A stretch of DNA of 64,000 nt from Apostichopus japonicus (GCF_037975245.1 NC_092563.1:16302594-16366593); one strand, 5' to 3'; counted from the first letter of the stretch, positions 32,244-45,241 are shown. Notes: generated from the letters alone by a model not told the origin. Numbers and translations: made by a program.

Positions 32244-34106
32244 CAGGGGCGTATCCAGGATTTTCTAACCTGGGGGGGGGGGGGGCGCGAATTACTATCT
32301 AAGCGGAGCGCCACCATCGGTTGGCGCGCAGCTTACAAGAAAAATTCTGGTTTTATACCCCTCTGATCACCGGAAATGGCACTTCTCGGGCTTGAAAATG
32401 ACCAACCAGATGTAAACTTTTGTCTGAGAACCAAGTTTTACCCAATAGTTTTTTTTCATCCATAAACTTTTTGAAGATTTTCTTCAGTGACAAATCATGT
32501 TCGACCTCATCGCATGTCCTGTGGATCATTGCTTTTGTAGGTGATTCTACGTCGCGGCCCACCGACAGCCCCCATTTTCAAGGTTTTCAGCACATTATTT
32601 GTTCAGAATTTGAAAATTCACTTCAAAACATACCCATAATTTTGCAAAAAATGTCATCTATGGACAACCAATATAGAAAAACCTCCTTCAACCCCTAACA
32701 GACCGGTCAAAATTACACGAGTAGAGGGAAGTATGATGGAGAATGTTGGTAAGGAAATTTTGAAAATTCAGACACAGTTAATTTATTGGTGTACAAATAT
32801 TAAACCCTCTTATAACGGCTATTATAAAACTTGGTTGAAGGAAATGAAATAATAGCAGATATTTCCGAAACCGAGCACTACACACATAGGCGTATGAGGC
32901 GGGGGGGTTCCTACTGAAAGAAAAAAAAATGCCATGATGTATAGCTAAAGGAAATGAAAAAATATCTCCTTGATACTTAAAATAAAGTTCTAAGCTTGGT
33001 CGACTAATTTGCCATTACTAATGTAAAAGAGAATTTGACATAACTGGACCTCCATGTTTTTTCTCCATCTACATAAGACATTTCGTTGCTTGCATAAGCA
33101 TCCCGCGGTATACTGCGCAATTTCCACCGACCGTACGGTACACGATGGTATGCGATGTAATAACCGATGCTTGCTTATATGATATTTACATTGTTGAACG
33201 CGGGCGGAGCGCGCGAAAATTTAGGTTGTATTTATCGGGCAGTCGTTACAGCTCCAAAAACAAATTGGGTTCCCATGACTACACACATCGACAGATTTGA
33301 GGCTGCTAATCCTGGAACCGCCATTTTCATGCTCACTGATATGATTTGATATCTGCTGTTTGCTTTACAAATTCGAACAGGTGCGCAGCAAATAATTTGC
33401 CAAGGGAGGGGCGAAGCCTATAGGCAAACTATCTTAGCGTAGCGCCACCACGAGTTGGCACGAAGCGCACAAGAAAATGTTGCCCGAAAATGCCTCCCAG
33501 ATCGCTGGAAATGACACTTCCCATGACCTGTAAGTTGCATCTAAGCGTTTTCTATTTTGAAATTGCTAGCGATATCATAAAAAGAATATGCTTGGGGGGG
33601 GGCGGTCGCCCCCTTCCCGAAATGCATCATGTTCCCCTACGACTTGGTCGAGTTCGAGACCAGCCACAGTTTGTTTCATAGCACAATTGTTTAAAGCGTC
33701 CATACACACACACGTGTTATGATAGACCATATATAGTATTTGATAGATACATTAGTGAGAGAGGGAAAATGGAAACGTCAAAAGTGGAGTTGTCGGTGTA
33801 AGGGGTAGGGTGAGGCACACACCCCTTCCGAAGTCTTCGATCCGTCACTGGCTACCCGGCCATGTGTATATAATAGGGATCAGCACTGTAATGATGTCAC
33901 TGTTCCTCTTTCTCTTCCCAGTGTCTTGGCAGTTTTCTTTTACTCCCTCCTTTTCTCCGTTTTTTCTCTTTTTTCTTTTTCTTTTCCCTTCCTTCCTCTC
34001 CTCCTCCTCTTTTCCCCCCTCTTTTTTTCCCTTTTTCTTCTTTTTTTGCTCTCCCTTTTTCTTACCCGGGGGGCGCGCCCCCAACGCCCCCCCCTGGATA
34101 CGCGCC
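32244..34106. mobile_element. hAT-like element with G-rich terminal inverted repeats
   Basis: The left end is CAGGGGCGTATCCAGG and the right end, inverted, is CAGGCGCGTATCCAGG. GTTAT directly flanks both ends, as a possible 5-bp target duplication. Inside are two copies of the GGAGCGCCACC..GGTTGGCG block (about 32300 and 33440), suggesting nesting. No transposase was seen. Confidence 0.65.
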
Positions 34107-34639
34107 TGGTTATAGGCCTAAGTATACTGTATAGTCTTGTAGTACTAAGCCTAAGTCGTCCGTGTAATAATACAGGCGTATACTTATGTAGTTTATCCTT
34201 ATACAGTAGCTATTTGCTAATATAAATTTGTGCTACTGCTAGGCCTAAACTTTAGTAAAGATGTAGGTAGCCCTAACGTTGTCCGGGTATTCCTCTAGGC
34301 TCTAGTACATAGCCTACATATAACACTGACTGCCTGTATTAAACCAATTTAACGTACGCAAAGAGTACGAAGTTGGCAGATAAAATGCGGTCAACGGACG
34401 ATCTTTAACTGTTTTTGAGTCGTAACACACAACGAACCAATGCAATAAAATATGGCAAAGTTCATTCTTGTAAAGATTGTGGTAAAATGTTTATTCTGAC
34501 ACATTTATCTGATATTTACTCACCATTTTGATGACATGTGATGCGACGACAGGTTGTTCGCCGTGTCAAAACTTCGGAGACACAAGTGATTTGAGGTCAC
34601 GAAAGGTCAAAGTAGCCTCGTCCACTTACCATATATTAA

Positions 34640-34780
34640 TTAAAATCAAGCTTAGCGTAACTTTGATTTTGTGGAACGCTACTTAACGATCGAATTACGC
34701 TACGATCAATCGGATGAGAATCGAACTTAAGTTTGACCTTAAGATCAAGCGTAAGTTAGTCTTTGTGGAACAGGGCCCAG
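34640..34780 (-). mobile_element. Possible MITE fragment ending GGGCCCTGTTCCACAAAG
   Basis: TTTGTGGAACAGGGCCC at 34763 resembles the inverted start of the intronic GGGGCCTGTTTCACTAAAC segments seen at 14603, 15573, 17070 and 19787. Internal AACTTAAG/CTTAAG repeats suggest a foldback. Confidence 0.4.
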
Positions 34781-35149
34781 AAGTTGAAGTATATATAGTG
34801 CCTATTTGCTTAGGTTGACACCTAAATACTAACATCTTTAACGTTCATGAAATTTATCAACACAAACGTTTCTACTCAGACATTCTTCTCTCTGTTACAT
34901 TGCTAAAAGCTATGCTCTTAATTCCTTGTATTTAATTCACAAATGTATTTTTTTCATGCTTCTCTGCATGTGAGCTGCCTCCTTCATCACAGGGCTCTCC
35001 TAAAAAATATTCACATCATTTAAGATTTACATTCAAATGGATTTCCTTTATTTTAAGAGTCATTGACAAAGACCTAAATATCTCCAATGATCATCATAAA
35101 AACAATATATTTATTCATTGAATTCACCTACATGTCCATTTCTACTTAC

Positions 35150-35275
35150 CCTGACATACACCATTGTCATCTGCTGCAAATCCAGGATTGCAGTTACACC
35201 GAAAACTTCCCATTGTATTTTCACATGTTGACTGTCCTTGACAGTTGTGTGTGTTTAGAATACACTCATCTATAT
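35150..35275 (-). CDS. Calcium-binding EGF exon, type E
   Basis: A phase 1-1 exon beginning [12 protein letters not shown] and ending NGVCQG, with [11 protein letters not shown] in the middle. It is the last calcium-binding EGF in transcript order. Roughly 9.8 kb of intron with Harbinger and hAT insertions separates it from the next EGF exon at 25307. Confidence 0.88.
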
Positions 35276-35299
35276 CTGAAACAAAAAAATATGCAAATT

Positions 35300-35399
35300 A
35301 CACATACACATTAAACTACCCTCTGTGTTAGCACATATAGCTTTAGCATCACAATTGTTGAGTCCTGTGTGTTTAGAATACACTCATTGATATCTGAAA
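35300..35399 (-). pseudogene. Chimeric, broken calcium-binding EGF exon
   Basis: The sequence starts as a type E exon (DINECILNT after an intact acceptor). It then switches to type F sequence (GLNNCDAKAIC in a different frame) without restoring the frame, and no donor follows. The type E frame therefore runs to a stop. It looks like an unequal crossover or conversion product between type E and type F exons. Confidence 0.7.
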
Positions 35400-35820
35400 C
35401 ATAAAGATATGCAAATTTATTCAACATTCCTTTTCTCTGAATTCATGCAATGTAATCCAAACAAGGTGTTGCTTTCATTCAATTATTGCTAACACAAACA
35501 TGAACAAAGCTTGCCATCACTGTGAAACAGAAATAGTTATGTGCCAGGACATTGAATAATATCGTCAATCATTATTTGACATTTCCACTTTACATTCATT
35601 ACTGCCATTTTGCACACATGAATAACAACATTTTTAAGTTAGCTAAAAAAGCTGAGATATATTCTGGGCTAACTACATTTGACTGAAATTTTGGCCTGAA
35701 ATTTGCCAAAAGTAAAGTTGCAATCTAGATCTAAACTTTGACTAAATGTGGTGATTTTCCATGACTTACGATCAATTTGGAAGACAGTTATGACCAGAGA
35801 AGCAAACCCCAACTTTCATC

Positions 35821-36462
35821 CAGGGGCGTAGCGAAGGGGTTTTTGTTGGGGGGGGGGGTGGAGAATTTGATTTACCGACGGATCTGGAAGTGGTGACTGA
35901 AATGGGGGAGGGGTCTAACGGGAGGGGGTGTCCCCCTCCCCTTTGGCAATTTTTTAGTTTTGAAACGTCCTTAGATGCAATCTGGTGCATATTTTAAGTC
36001 AAATTTGATATGCCGACGGATCTGGAAGTGGTGACTGAAATGGGGGAGGGGTCTAACGGGAGGCGGTGTCCCCCACCCCTTTGGAAAATTTTTAAGTTTT
36101 GAAACGTCCTTAGATGCAATCTGGTGCATATTTTAAGTCAAATTTGATTTGCTGACGGATCTGGAAGTGGTGACTGAAATGGGGGAGGGGTCTAAGTGTA
36201 TAGGGAGTCTACCCCTCCCCTTTGGAAATTTTTTAGTTTTGAAACGTCCTTAGATGCAATCTGGTGCATATTTTAAGTCAAATTTGGCACGGAAGAAGCC
36301 CCCGTTCTCCTTTTCTCTATTCAGCTCTCCTTCTTTCTTTCCCTTCCGCTCTCTTCACCTTTTCTCATTTTGCCGACAGACCCAAAATTTGCCGACAGCG
36401 ACCAAATTATTGGGGGGGGGGGGTGTGACACCCCCACACACCCCCGGCTCGCTACGCCCCTG
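35821..36462. mobile_element. Non-autonomous hAT element with 8-bp target duplication
   Basis: The termini are CAGGGGCGTAGCGAAGG and, inverted, CAGGGGCGTAGCGAGCC. CTTTCATC flanks both sides. Paralogous introns at 39370 and 43663 show the empty site with a single CTTTCATC. Inside is a ~120-bp unit (GACGGATCTGGAAGTGGTGA) repeated three times. No coding sequence. Confidence 0.88.
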
Positions 36463-37513
36463 CTTTCATCTACCACAATCTATTTAAAAAAGATGACCGT
36501 GTTGAGTAAATCCTCCTACTGCATGATGCAAAGTTACCTATACAGCCAAATGTATACAGCACTGTATGTATCACAACATAGTTTTGAGTGCAGATGCAAT
36601 ATCTGCTAACCTTGTCTAAAGACAGGCGCAAGAATCCACAAACTTTCAGATGCTAATGGCTTCTGCTGTTGGCTTTACAAATCCTTCACTTCTAAAAAAC
36701 TGTACCACCATGACCCTGAAAAGTGTTATGTAACCAAATCTGTGACAGCTGTTTGGTTTAGCCATCAGGTACCTTTTTACTTACTCAAGCAAGCATCAAA
36801 TCATAGATTCGTTCCAATTATTATTATAGAATTATTTGTTATTGACTCTAGAATCCTGTGCGATATCAGAAAGCAAATTAAACCCTCATATATCATGAGA
36901 GCAGCTGGGGTATCTGAAAATAAGTTTTGAAACACTAGAATATAATTCTTATATCAGACTAATCTTGTGTTTCTTTTTTTCTAAGAAATACATAGCAAGC
37001 TCCCAGAGGTATTTGCAAAGTTAAGTTAGCACCATAGTACGCCCCTTCATTGCTATAGACTGTCTACTGATGGTGTGCATGCAATGCCCATTCCTCCCCC
37101 AGCCTCATCCCCACCACTTATCAAAATTACATCAAGCCCATTGCATGGAATGAAAGGTGTATAACATCTTTCTAGAAATGAGAATAGCGATGAAGTTTTA
37201 ATAATGTATTCATAGGTAAATTAATGTTGCACTAGAATTTAAAACAAGTAACAAAATTGTCACTATATATTTCCTAAATAAAGTGGCTTTCTGTGTACCA
37301 AAACTATCCATATAAGCACCATAGTTTGTTATCAACATTGTTGCAATGAGATTATGAAAGATTATGCTAACTCGGAAATATTCATACTTAGCACAAATGT
37401 TGTTATAATGTATTGGCAAAGCAGTTCCTTATATTTATCCATCGTGAAATTTTGTGGTATTTATTTGTAAGAAAATGATTTCAAATGAACAGCACTTAAA
37501 TTATTTAACGTAC
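36463..37513. repeat. Intron block repeated near 37680-38400 and 43930-44720
   Basis: TTTTACTTACTCAAGCAAGC, CTCCCAGAGG..TTTGCAAAGTTAAG and following sequence recur ahead of each type F calcium-binding EGF exon, so whole exon-plus-intron units were duplicated. Confidence 0.85.
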
Positions 37514-37639
37514 CTTGGCAGGTCACACCAGTTCCTTGGTAACCACCATTACAGACACACACAAAGCTACCCTCTGTGTTAATACATGCTGCATTAGCAT
37601 CACAATTGTTGAGTCCTGTACTACTGCATTCATTCACAT
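37514..37639 (-). CDS. Calcium-binding EGF exon, type F
   Basis: A phase 1-1 exon starting DVNECSSTGLNNCDANAAC. Acceptor is TTCCATAG and donor is GTACGTT. It has the same module and the same intron context as 38430 and 44723. Its closest relative by eye is the copy at 38430. Confidence 0.88.
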
Positions 37640-38429
37640 CTATGGAAGACACAAGAAACAAGTCAATATAGAATCAGGTACCCTTTTACTTACTCAAGCA
37701 AGCATTAAATCATAGATTCGTTCTAAGTATGATTAAAGAATTATTTGTTATTGACTCTAGAATCCTGTACGATATCAGAAAGCAAATTAAACCCTCATTT
37801 ATCATGAGAGCAGCTGGTGTATCTGAAAATAAGTTTTGAAACACTAGAATATAATTCTTATGTCAGACTAAACTTGTGTTTCTTTTTTGTTCTAAGAAAT
37901 ACATAGCAAGCTCCCAGAGGTCTTTGCAAAGTTAAGTTAGCACCATAATACGCCCCTTCACTGCTATAGACTGTCCACTGATGGTGTACATTCAATGCCC
38001 ATTCCTCCCGACCACCCTACCACCCCACCACTTATCAAAATTACATCAAGCCCTTTGCATGGAATGAAAAGTATATAACTTCTCCTAGATATGAGAATAG
38101 CGTTGAAATTTTAATAATGTATTCATGGGTAAAAGTACAGTTGCACTAGAATGTAAAACAAGTAACAAAATTGTCGCTATATATTTCCTAAATAAAGTTG
38201 CTTTCTGCGTACCAAAACTATCCATATAAGCACCATAGTTTTTTATCAATATTGTTGCAATGAAATTAAGAAAGATTAAGCTATCTCTGAAATATTAATA
38301 CTGTTAATATTATTAAAGAACTGGCAAACCTGTTCCTTAGTAATCCAGAATGAATTGAGTGGCACTTACTTGGTATTTATTTATCAGAAAATAATTACAA
38401 ATGAACAGCACTTAAATTATTTAACGTAC

Positions 38430-38555
38430 CTTGGCAGGACACACCATTCCCTTGGTAACCACCATTACACCTACACACAAAGCTACCCTCTGTGTTAATA
38501 CATGCTGCATTAACATCACAATTGTTGAGTCCTGTACTACTGCATTCATTCACAT
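38430..38555 (-). CDS. Calcium-binding EGF exon, type F
   Basis: A phase 1-1 exon with DVNECSSTGLNNC, GSFVCRCNGGYQG and a final CQG. The same six-cysteine calcium-binding module is found at 44723 and 37514, with a handful of substitutions. Confidence 0.88.
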
Positions 38556-38821
38556 CTATGGAAGACACAAAACAACAAGTCAATATCAAGCTTTGTTCTA
38601 TTATCTAAATTGCAATAAAAAAGTGAATAATATTGAAACCTTTGCAATTCACTTTTATGACACTGCAATGAAAAGGACAAAGCTTAGTTTCATTTTATTC
38701 TCACCAAGGTGATTTCGCAGCATGTGAGCTGGTGCCTATTTGCTTATGTTGACACTTAAATAATACCATCTTTAATGTTCATGAAATTTCTCGAAATTCA
38801 CTTACAACCATTTCTACTTAC

Positions 38822-38947
38822 CCTGACATCCACCATTGACATCTGCTTGAAATCCAGGATTACAGTTACACAGAAAACGTCCCATTGTATTTACACATGT
38901 TGACTGTCCTTGACAGTTGTGTGTGTTTAGAATACACTCATTGATAT
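38822..38947 (-). CDS. Calcium-binding EGF exon, type E
   Basis: A phase 1-1 exon beginning [12 protein letters not shown] with CNCNPGFQADVNGGC in its second half. It lies only about 270 bases upstream, in the transcript sense, of the type F exon at 38430, which repeats the E-then-F spacing seen at 45.1/44.8 kb. Confidence 0.87.
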
Positions 38948-39649
38948 CTGAAACATAAAATATACAAATTTAATCAACATTTTTTTTTTTTTTGAATTCA
39001 TGCAATGTAATCCAAACAAGGTGTTGGTTTCATTCAATTGTTGCTAACACAAACATGAACAAAGCTTGCCATCACTGTGAAAGAAAAACAGTTATTTGCC
39101 AGGACATTGAATAATATTGTCAATTATTATTTGACATTTCCACTTTACATTCATTACTGCCATTTTGCACACATGAATACCAACATTTTTAAGTTAGCTA
39201 AAAAAGCTGAGAAATGTTCTGCGCTTCTACATTTGACTGAAATTTTGGCCTGAAATTTGCCAAAAGTGAAGATGCAATCTAGATCTAAACTTTGACTAAA
39301 TGTGGTGATTTTCCATGAGTTACGATCAATTTGGAAGACAGTTATCACCAGAGAAGCAAGCCCCAACTTTCATCTACCACAATCATATTTCTAAAAGATG
39401 ACTGTGTTGAGTAAATCCTCCTACTGCATGATGCAAAGTTACCTATACAGCCAAATGTAAACAGCACTGTATGTATCACAACATAGTTTTGAGTGCAGAT
39501 GCAATATCTGTTAACCTAAGAAATACATAGCAAGCTCCCAGAGGTCTTTGCAAAGTTAAGTTAGCACCATAGTACGCCCCTTCATTGCTATAGACTTTCC
39601 ACTGATGGTGAACATGCAATGCCCATTCCTCCCGACCACCCTACCACCT

Positions 39650-40145
39650 AAACCCTATATAAAATAATGTCAAATATTTATCACATCTCTACCGATGTCT
39701 GTGGCCACTACAATTATTATACACAATGAAAGTCTGCAAATTATATATCTCAACTAATGTCAAATATTTATTACATCTCTACCGATGTCTGTGGCCACTA
39801 CAAATACTGTACACCCTGAAAGTCTGCAAGCTATATAAAACACTGTGAAATATTTATCACATGTATCTCTACTGATATGCTTGTGACTACTCTAGATATT
39901 GTACACATTGAAAGTATGCAAGCTATATAAAATACTGTGAAATATTTATTACATCTCTACCGATGTCTGTGGCCACTACAAATATTGAGCACCCTGAAAG
40001 TCTGCAAGCTATATAAAATAATGTCAAATATTTATCACATCTCTACCGAAGTCTGTGGCCACTACAATTATTGTACATCCTGAAAGTCTGCAAGCTATAT
40101 AAAATACTGTGAAACGTTAATCACATCTCTACCGGTATGTCTGTG
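39650..40145. repeat. Minisatellite, ~86 bp unit x about 5.5
   Basis: Successive units contain AATATTTATCACATCTCTACC, GATGTCTGTGGCCACTACAA and CTGAAAGTCTGCAAGCTAT. The third unit is the most diverged. Confidence 0.85.
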
Positions 40146-40869
40146 GCTTTGAAAATACAGTTCACTCTGTAAATGTTGACATCATTATCAAACAGGAATA
40201 CTTTGAAATGAGCTATAGAATTTTCCTAAGCCACATTATGTGTAAATTTACTAGCGGAAAGATCTCTACAGGGTAAAATTAGTAACACCTTTTACCATGA
40301 TTTACTCGGTTTGTCTTGTTACAGTATCTGCTATATTGAAACAAACAAATTAAGTTTTACTAACTGATGCTGAAAGGGCTGAATTAAGCACACATATCAA
40401 TAGTATTTAATAGACTATAGATAAACAAATGAAATTTTTTTTTTTCATGACAACCTTGAAACTACCTTAGTGCCTGGATTTTTCCGTATTCACAGCCTAG
40501 GAAAACATGAGTTGATATGGAGAACTACTTCAAAGTGCATAATGTGAAGTATATAATTCGTTTGAGACTACTCTTGTGTGCTATGTCATAATAATGGTTA
40601 ATATATTATGGTGGTCATGGTACTGGGTATCAACTTATTTTATAGTTTTGTACATTTTGTACAAATACATATGTTTAATAAGAGTGTAATTTGTCAAGCT
40701 TTGATACAATAATATGGAAATGAGACATTCATGCCGCACATGTTTGCTCTGCCCAAAAAATATAACTGGTATCTCAACATTGTAATATGTTTAGCAGGCT
40801 GTGACAGTATAAGTACATCTAGAATATTTTCTCTTATTTCTTTTGTTTTTGGTTGACACATCCTCCAGC

Positions 40870-42401
40870 CAGCGACGTAGCCAGGAATTTGAAAGGGGGG
40901 GGGGGAGCACTTTTTGCGACTGATATGGATTTTCAAATTGTAGGCACGACTATCTGAGCGGAGCGCCACCATCGGTTGGCGCGGAGCGTACAAGAAAATT
41001 TTTGGTTTTACAAACCCCCCAGATGGCCGGAAACGGCCCTTCCCGAGTGTTCATTCTGGTTCTATGGCCTCTTGCTAACTTGAGACACCTCATTCAATAT
41101 CACTTTTAAACCAAAAAAACAAACGAGTTAAAATAGTACGTAATTCAATACTACATAATGTTCGGTATTTACAATTAGCAAAGTACATGTACAGAGTAGT
41201 CTTACTTTTCAACTGCTGATAATTGTAGATGCATATATAGATAGGCCAGAAATGTCTTTGATACAACTATAGCCAGTAATTGTCTTTGATACAACTGTAG
41301 CTAGTAAATGTTTAAGTTGGCTTATAAGAGAAGGCGAGAGCTATCCGACGATTGCCATCTGATGCAAATTTCTCAACTGTTTTCTCAACTGAAATATTAT
41401 CTGCGTAAACGGGTTCTTAACTAGATGTTAAAAAAACTGACAAGATCGGATTCTAGACTTTTTCGGCGGGTAGAGTGTTGAATGAAACGGCACGCGATAG
41501 AAATGACAGCCTAAATTAGAAGACTAGGTCACCTAATTTAGCCATATTCTTGCTACGTTCATTTCAATAGTTATTCCTGTCTGGACTCTTAAACTCGTCC
41601 AGCAAGCTTATGGATTTGAAATATGGGTGTTTTTAAAAAAGATAACTTGGCCAAAAAAAGTGTAGGCCCGGGCCTACAGTACTACATACTGGCTACGCCC
41701 CTGATCACGGATATCATATTATCAGCAGATTTTGTTTCCTGTTTGAATTCTTTTACATGTTCTTTTACATAATATATCAGAAAGACAAACATAGTGCTTT
41801 CACAATTTTTCCAGTAGGATGATTCTTGTTTATTGTCCAATGTCTGGACTTTAATACATTTGACGAACTTAACTGATGGACAATATAAACTTTCATATTT
41901 TGTAATATAGCCAGATATGCAGTGGCCAAAAACAAATATCGTTATCGTTAACAGTGTAATAATTATTTAAAGGAAGTGCGTATCACGTACGATTGCTATA
42001 GCTTAGCTTCATAACATGCTGTCGTGCACAACTTAGGACGAATCATAGAAAGGATGAGAACGAACGTTATCGACGTTGTTGTGCATACGGTTCGTGACAT
42101 TCCATAGAGTGCGGTTAGGTAGGCAATATGTATTTTATTACGCAGTGGCCAACTGTAGGCTTGTAATAGGCTATAGGCTAAATTTAGCTAATTGCATCTG
42201 CCAAACTAAGTTAGTAGTTGAATCAGTAGGCGTGAATGTTACTACGATTATAACCGAGTTAACGGAGCTGACGAGTATTCAAGATCAAAAGAGCACTGAC
42301 AAAATACCATGCTAAAAAAAACAACAGTTTAAAAAAAAAAAATCGACACTGAAAGGGGGGGGAGCGGTCGCTCCCCCTGCTCCCCCCTGGCTACGTCCCT
42401 G
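40870..42401. mobile_element. Non-autonomous hAT-type element with 8-bp target duplication
   Basis: It starts CAGCGACGTAGCCAGG and ends, inverted, CAGGGACGTAGCCAGG. CCTCCAGC occurs on both sides (40862-40869 and 42402-42409). It contains the GGAGCGCCACCATCGGTTGG block near 40960 and an internal end-like CTGGCTACGCCCCTG at about 41690. No transposase was seen. Confidence 0.85.
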
Positions 42402-43116
42402 CCTCCAGCAGATCTAAACTTTACTACGAAACTAAATCTACAGTCAATATTTAACAAGGCATGCAGATACATTCAGCAAACATGCAGCCAAAGTACTGTA
42501 AATCTGTGCTGAGTTTAATATTTATTTGTCTCATATTTTGGGGCTGTTGTTACAAATGAATACCAATCTCCGTTGAGTAGGCTGATCTAAACTTTGACCA
42601 CATCAATGAGATAGGCAAAATTTATCATTGAACTTATAGGGCAAGTACAGTTGTGGCTTACCTAAAGTTACTTAAGCATTGTTTTCTCTACCTTTTCTTT
42701 AAAAATGACTGCAAACTTGCTAAGTACACAGTTTTCTTTGACTGAATGTAAATGTGTCATGAATGAGTCACTACAAGCTACTGTTTTTTCTAATTTCTGT
42801 CAATTTTCCAGAAAGTACAGCATGATTAAACAAAGACAACTGGACTTAATTAGTTCTTCTAATGAAGCATTGTTCTGATACCCTTCAATAAATTCATTAC
42901 AACATGGTGGTGTGGAAACAGCACGAGTCAAATTTTCTTTCATGAAAAAAATAAACAATTTTGTATAAATAATGAGCTTAGTTTCATTTTATTCTCACCA
43001 AGGTGATTTTTCAGCATGTGAGCTGGTGCCTATTTGCTTAGGTTGACACCTAAATAATACCATCTTTGATGTTTCATGAAATTTCTCGAAATTCACTTAC
43101 AACCATTTCTACTTAC
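42402..43116. other. Intron sequence, nothing recognised
   Basis: Non-coding sequence between the hAT-type element and the type E exon at 43117. The last ~110 bases are shared with the introns next to the other type E exons. Confidence 0.5.
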
Positions 43117-43242
43117 CCTGACATCCACCATTGACATCTGCTGCAAATCCAGGATTGCAGTTACACCGAAAACTTCCAATTGTATTTACACATGTTGACT
43201 GTCCTTGACAGTTGTGTGTGCCAAAAATACACTCATCAATAT
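43117..43242 (-). CDS. Calcium-binding EGF exon, type E
   Basis: A phase 1-1 exon starting [12 protein letters not shown]. It differs from the other type E copies at a few residues (FGTH instead of LNTH). Acceptor is TTTTAG and donor is GTAAGTAG. Intron sequence on both sides is shared with the copies at 45116 and 38822. Confidence 0.88.
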
Positions 43243-44722
43243 CTAAAACATAAAAATATGCAAATTTATTCAACATTCCTTTTCTCTGAATTCATGCAAT
43301 GTAATCCAAACAAGGTGTTGGATTCATTCAATTTTTGCTAACACAAACATGAACAAAGTTTGCCATCACTTTGAAATAAAAACAGTTATTTGCCAGGACA
43401 TTGTATAATATTGTCAATTATTATTTGACATTTCCACTTTACATCCATTAATGCCATTTTACACACATAAATACCAACATTTTCAATTTAGCTAAAAAAG
43501 CTGAGAAATGTTCTGGGCTTACTACATTTGTCTGAAATTTGGGCCTGAAATTTGCCAAAAGTGTAGATGCAATCTAGATCTAAACTTTGACCAAATGTGG
43601 TGATGTTCCATGAGTTACGATCAATTTGGAAGACAGTTATGACCAGAGAGGCAAACCCCTGCTTTCATCTACCACAATCATATTTGAAAAAGATGACTTA
43701 ATGAAGTAAATCCTCCTACTGCGTGATGCAAAGTTACCTATACAGCCAAATGTATACAGCACTGTATGTATCACAACATAGTTTTGAGTGCAGATGCAAT
43801 ATCTGCTAACCTTGTCTAAAGACAGGCGCAAGAATCCACAAACTTTCAGATGCTAATGGCTTCTGCTGTTGGCTTTACAAATCCTTCACTTCTACAAAAC
43901 TGTACCAACATGACTCTGAAAAGTGTTATGGAACAAAATCTGTGACACCTATTTGGTTCAGTCATCAGGTACCTTTTTACTTACTCAAGCAAGCATCAAA
44001 TCATAGATTCGTTCCAAGTATGTTTCAAGAATTATTTGTTATTGACTCTAGAATCCTGTACGTTATCAGAAAGCAAATTAAACCCTTATTTATTATGAGA
44101 GTAGTTGGGGTATCTGAAAATAAGTTTTGAAACACTAGAATATAATTCTTATGTCAGACTAAACTTGTGTTTCTTTTTTGTTCTAAGAAATACATAGCAA
44201 GCTCCCAGAGGTCTTTGCAAAGTTAAGTTAGCACCATAATACGCCCCTTCATTGCTATAGACTGTCCACTGATGGTGTACATGCAATGCCCATTCTTCCC
44301 GACCACCCTACCACCCCACCACTTATCAAAATTACATCAAGCCTTTTGTATGGAATGAAAAGTATATAACTTCTTCCAGATATGAGAATAGCGATGAAAT
44401 TTTAATAATGTATTCATGGGTAAAAGTACAGTTGCACTAGAATTTAAAACAAGTAACAAAATTGTCACAATGTATTTCCTAAATAAAGTGGCTTTCTGCG
44501 TACCAAAACTATCCATATAAGCACCATAGATTTTTTTATCAACATTGTAGCAATGAAATTAAGAAAGATTAAGCTATCTCTGAAATATTAATACTGTTAA
44601 TATTATTAAAGAACTGGCAAACCTGTTCCTTAGTAATCCAGAATGAATTGAGTGGCACTTACTTGGTATTTATTTATCAGAAAATAATTACAATTGAACA
44701 GCACTTAAATTATTTAACGTAC

Positions 44723-44848
44723 CTTGGCAGAACACACCATTTCCTTGGTAACCACCATTACAGCTACACATAAAGCTACCCTCTGTGTTAATACATGCTG
44801 CATTAACATCACAATTGTTGAGTCCTGTACTACTGCATTCATTCACAT
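44723..44848 (-). CDS. Calcium-binding EGF exon, type F
   Basis: A 126-base phase 1-1 exon starting DVNECSSTGLNNC and ending GVFCQG. It has the Asp/Asn/Glu calcium ligands and six cysteines. Acceptor is TCTTCCATAG and donor is GTACGTT. It is nearly identical to the exons at 38430-38555 and 37514-37639, including flanking intron sequence. Confidence 0.88.
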
Positions 44849-45115
44849 CTATGGAAGACACAAAACAACAAGTCAATATCAAGCTTTGTTCTATTATCTA
44901 AATTGCAATAAAAAGGTGAATAATACTGAAACCTTTGCAATTCACTTTTATGACACTGCAATGAAGAGGACAAAGCTTAGTTTCATTTTATTCTCACCAA
45001 GGTGATTTCTCAGCATGTGAGCTGGTGCCTATTTGCTTAGGTTGACACCTAAATAATACCTTTCTTTAATGTTCATGAAATTTCTCGAAATTCACTTACA
45101 ACCATTTCTACTTAC

Positions 45116-45241
45116 CCTGACATCCACCATTGACATCTGCTGCAAATCCAGGATTGCAGTTACACCGAAAACTTCCAATTGTATTTACACATGTTGACTG
45201 TCCTTGACAGTTGTGTGTGTTTAGAATACACTCATTGATAT
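45116..45241 (-). CDS. Calcium-binding EGF exon, type E
   Basis: Forty-two codons, phase 1-1. It begins DINEC, the calcium-binding EGF signature, and contains a six-cysteine pattern with [11 protein letters not shown]. It is the first of the type E and type F calcium-binding EGF exons that alternate irregularly through 45-35 kb. Introns around it are also copies of those near 43.1 and 38.8 kb. Confidence 0.88.

Noticed and set aside
33810-34115. Plus-strand frame rich in Phe, Ser and Leu
   Set aside because: It is a translation of a pyrimidine-rich tract inside the hAT-like element.
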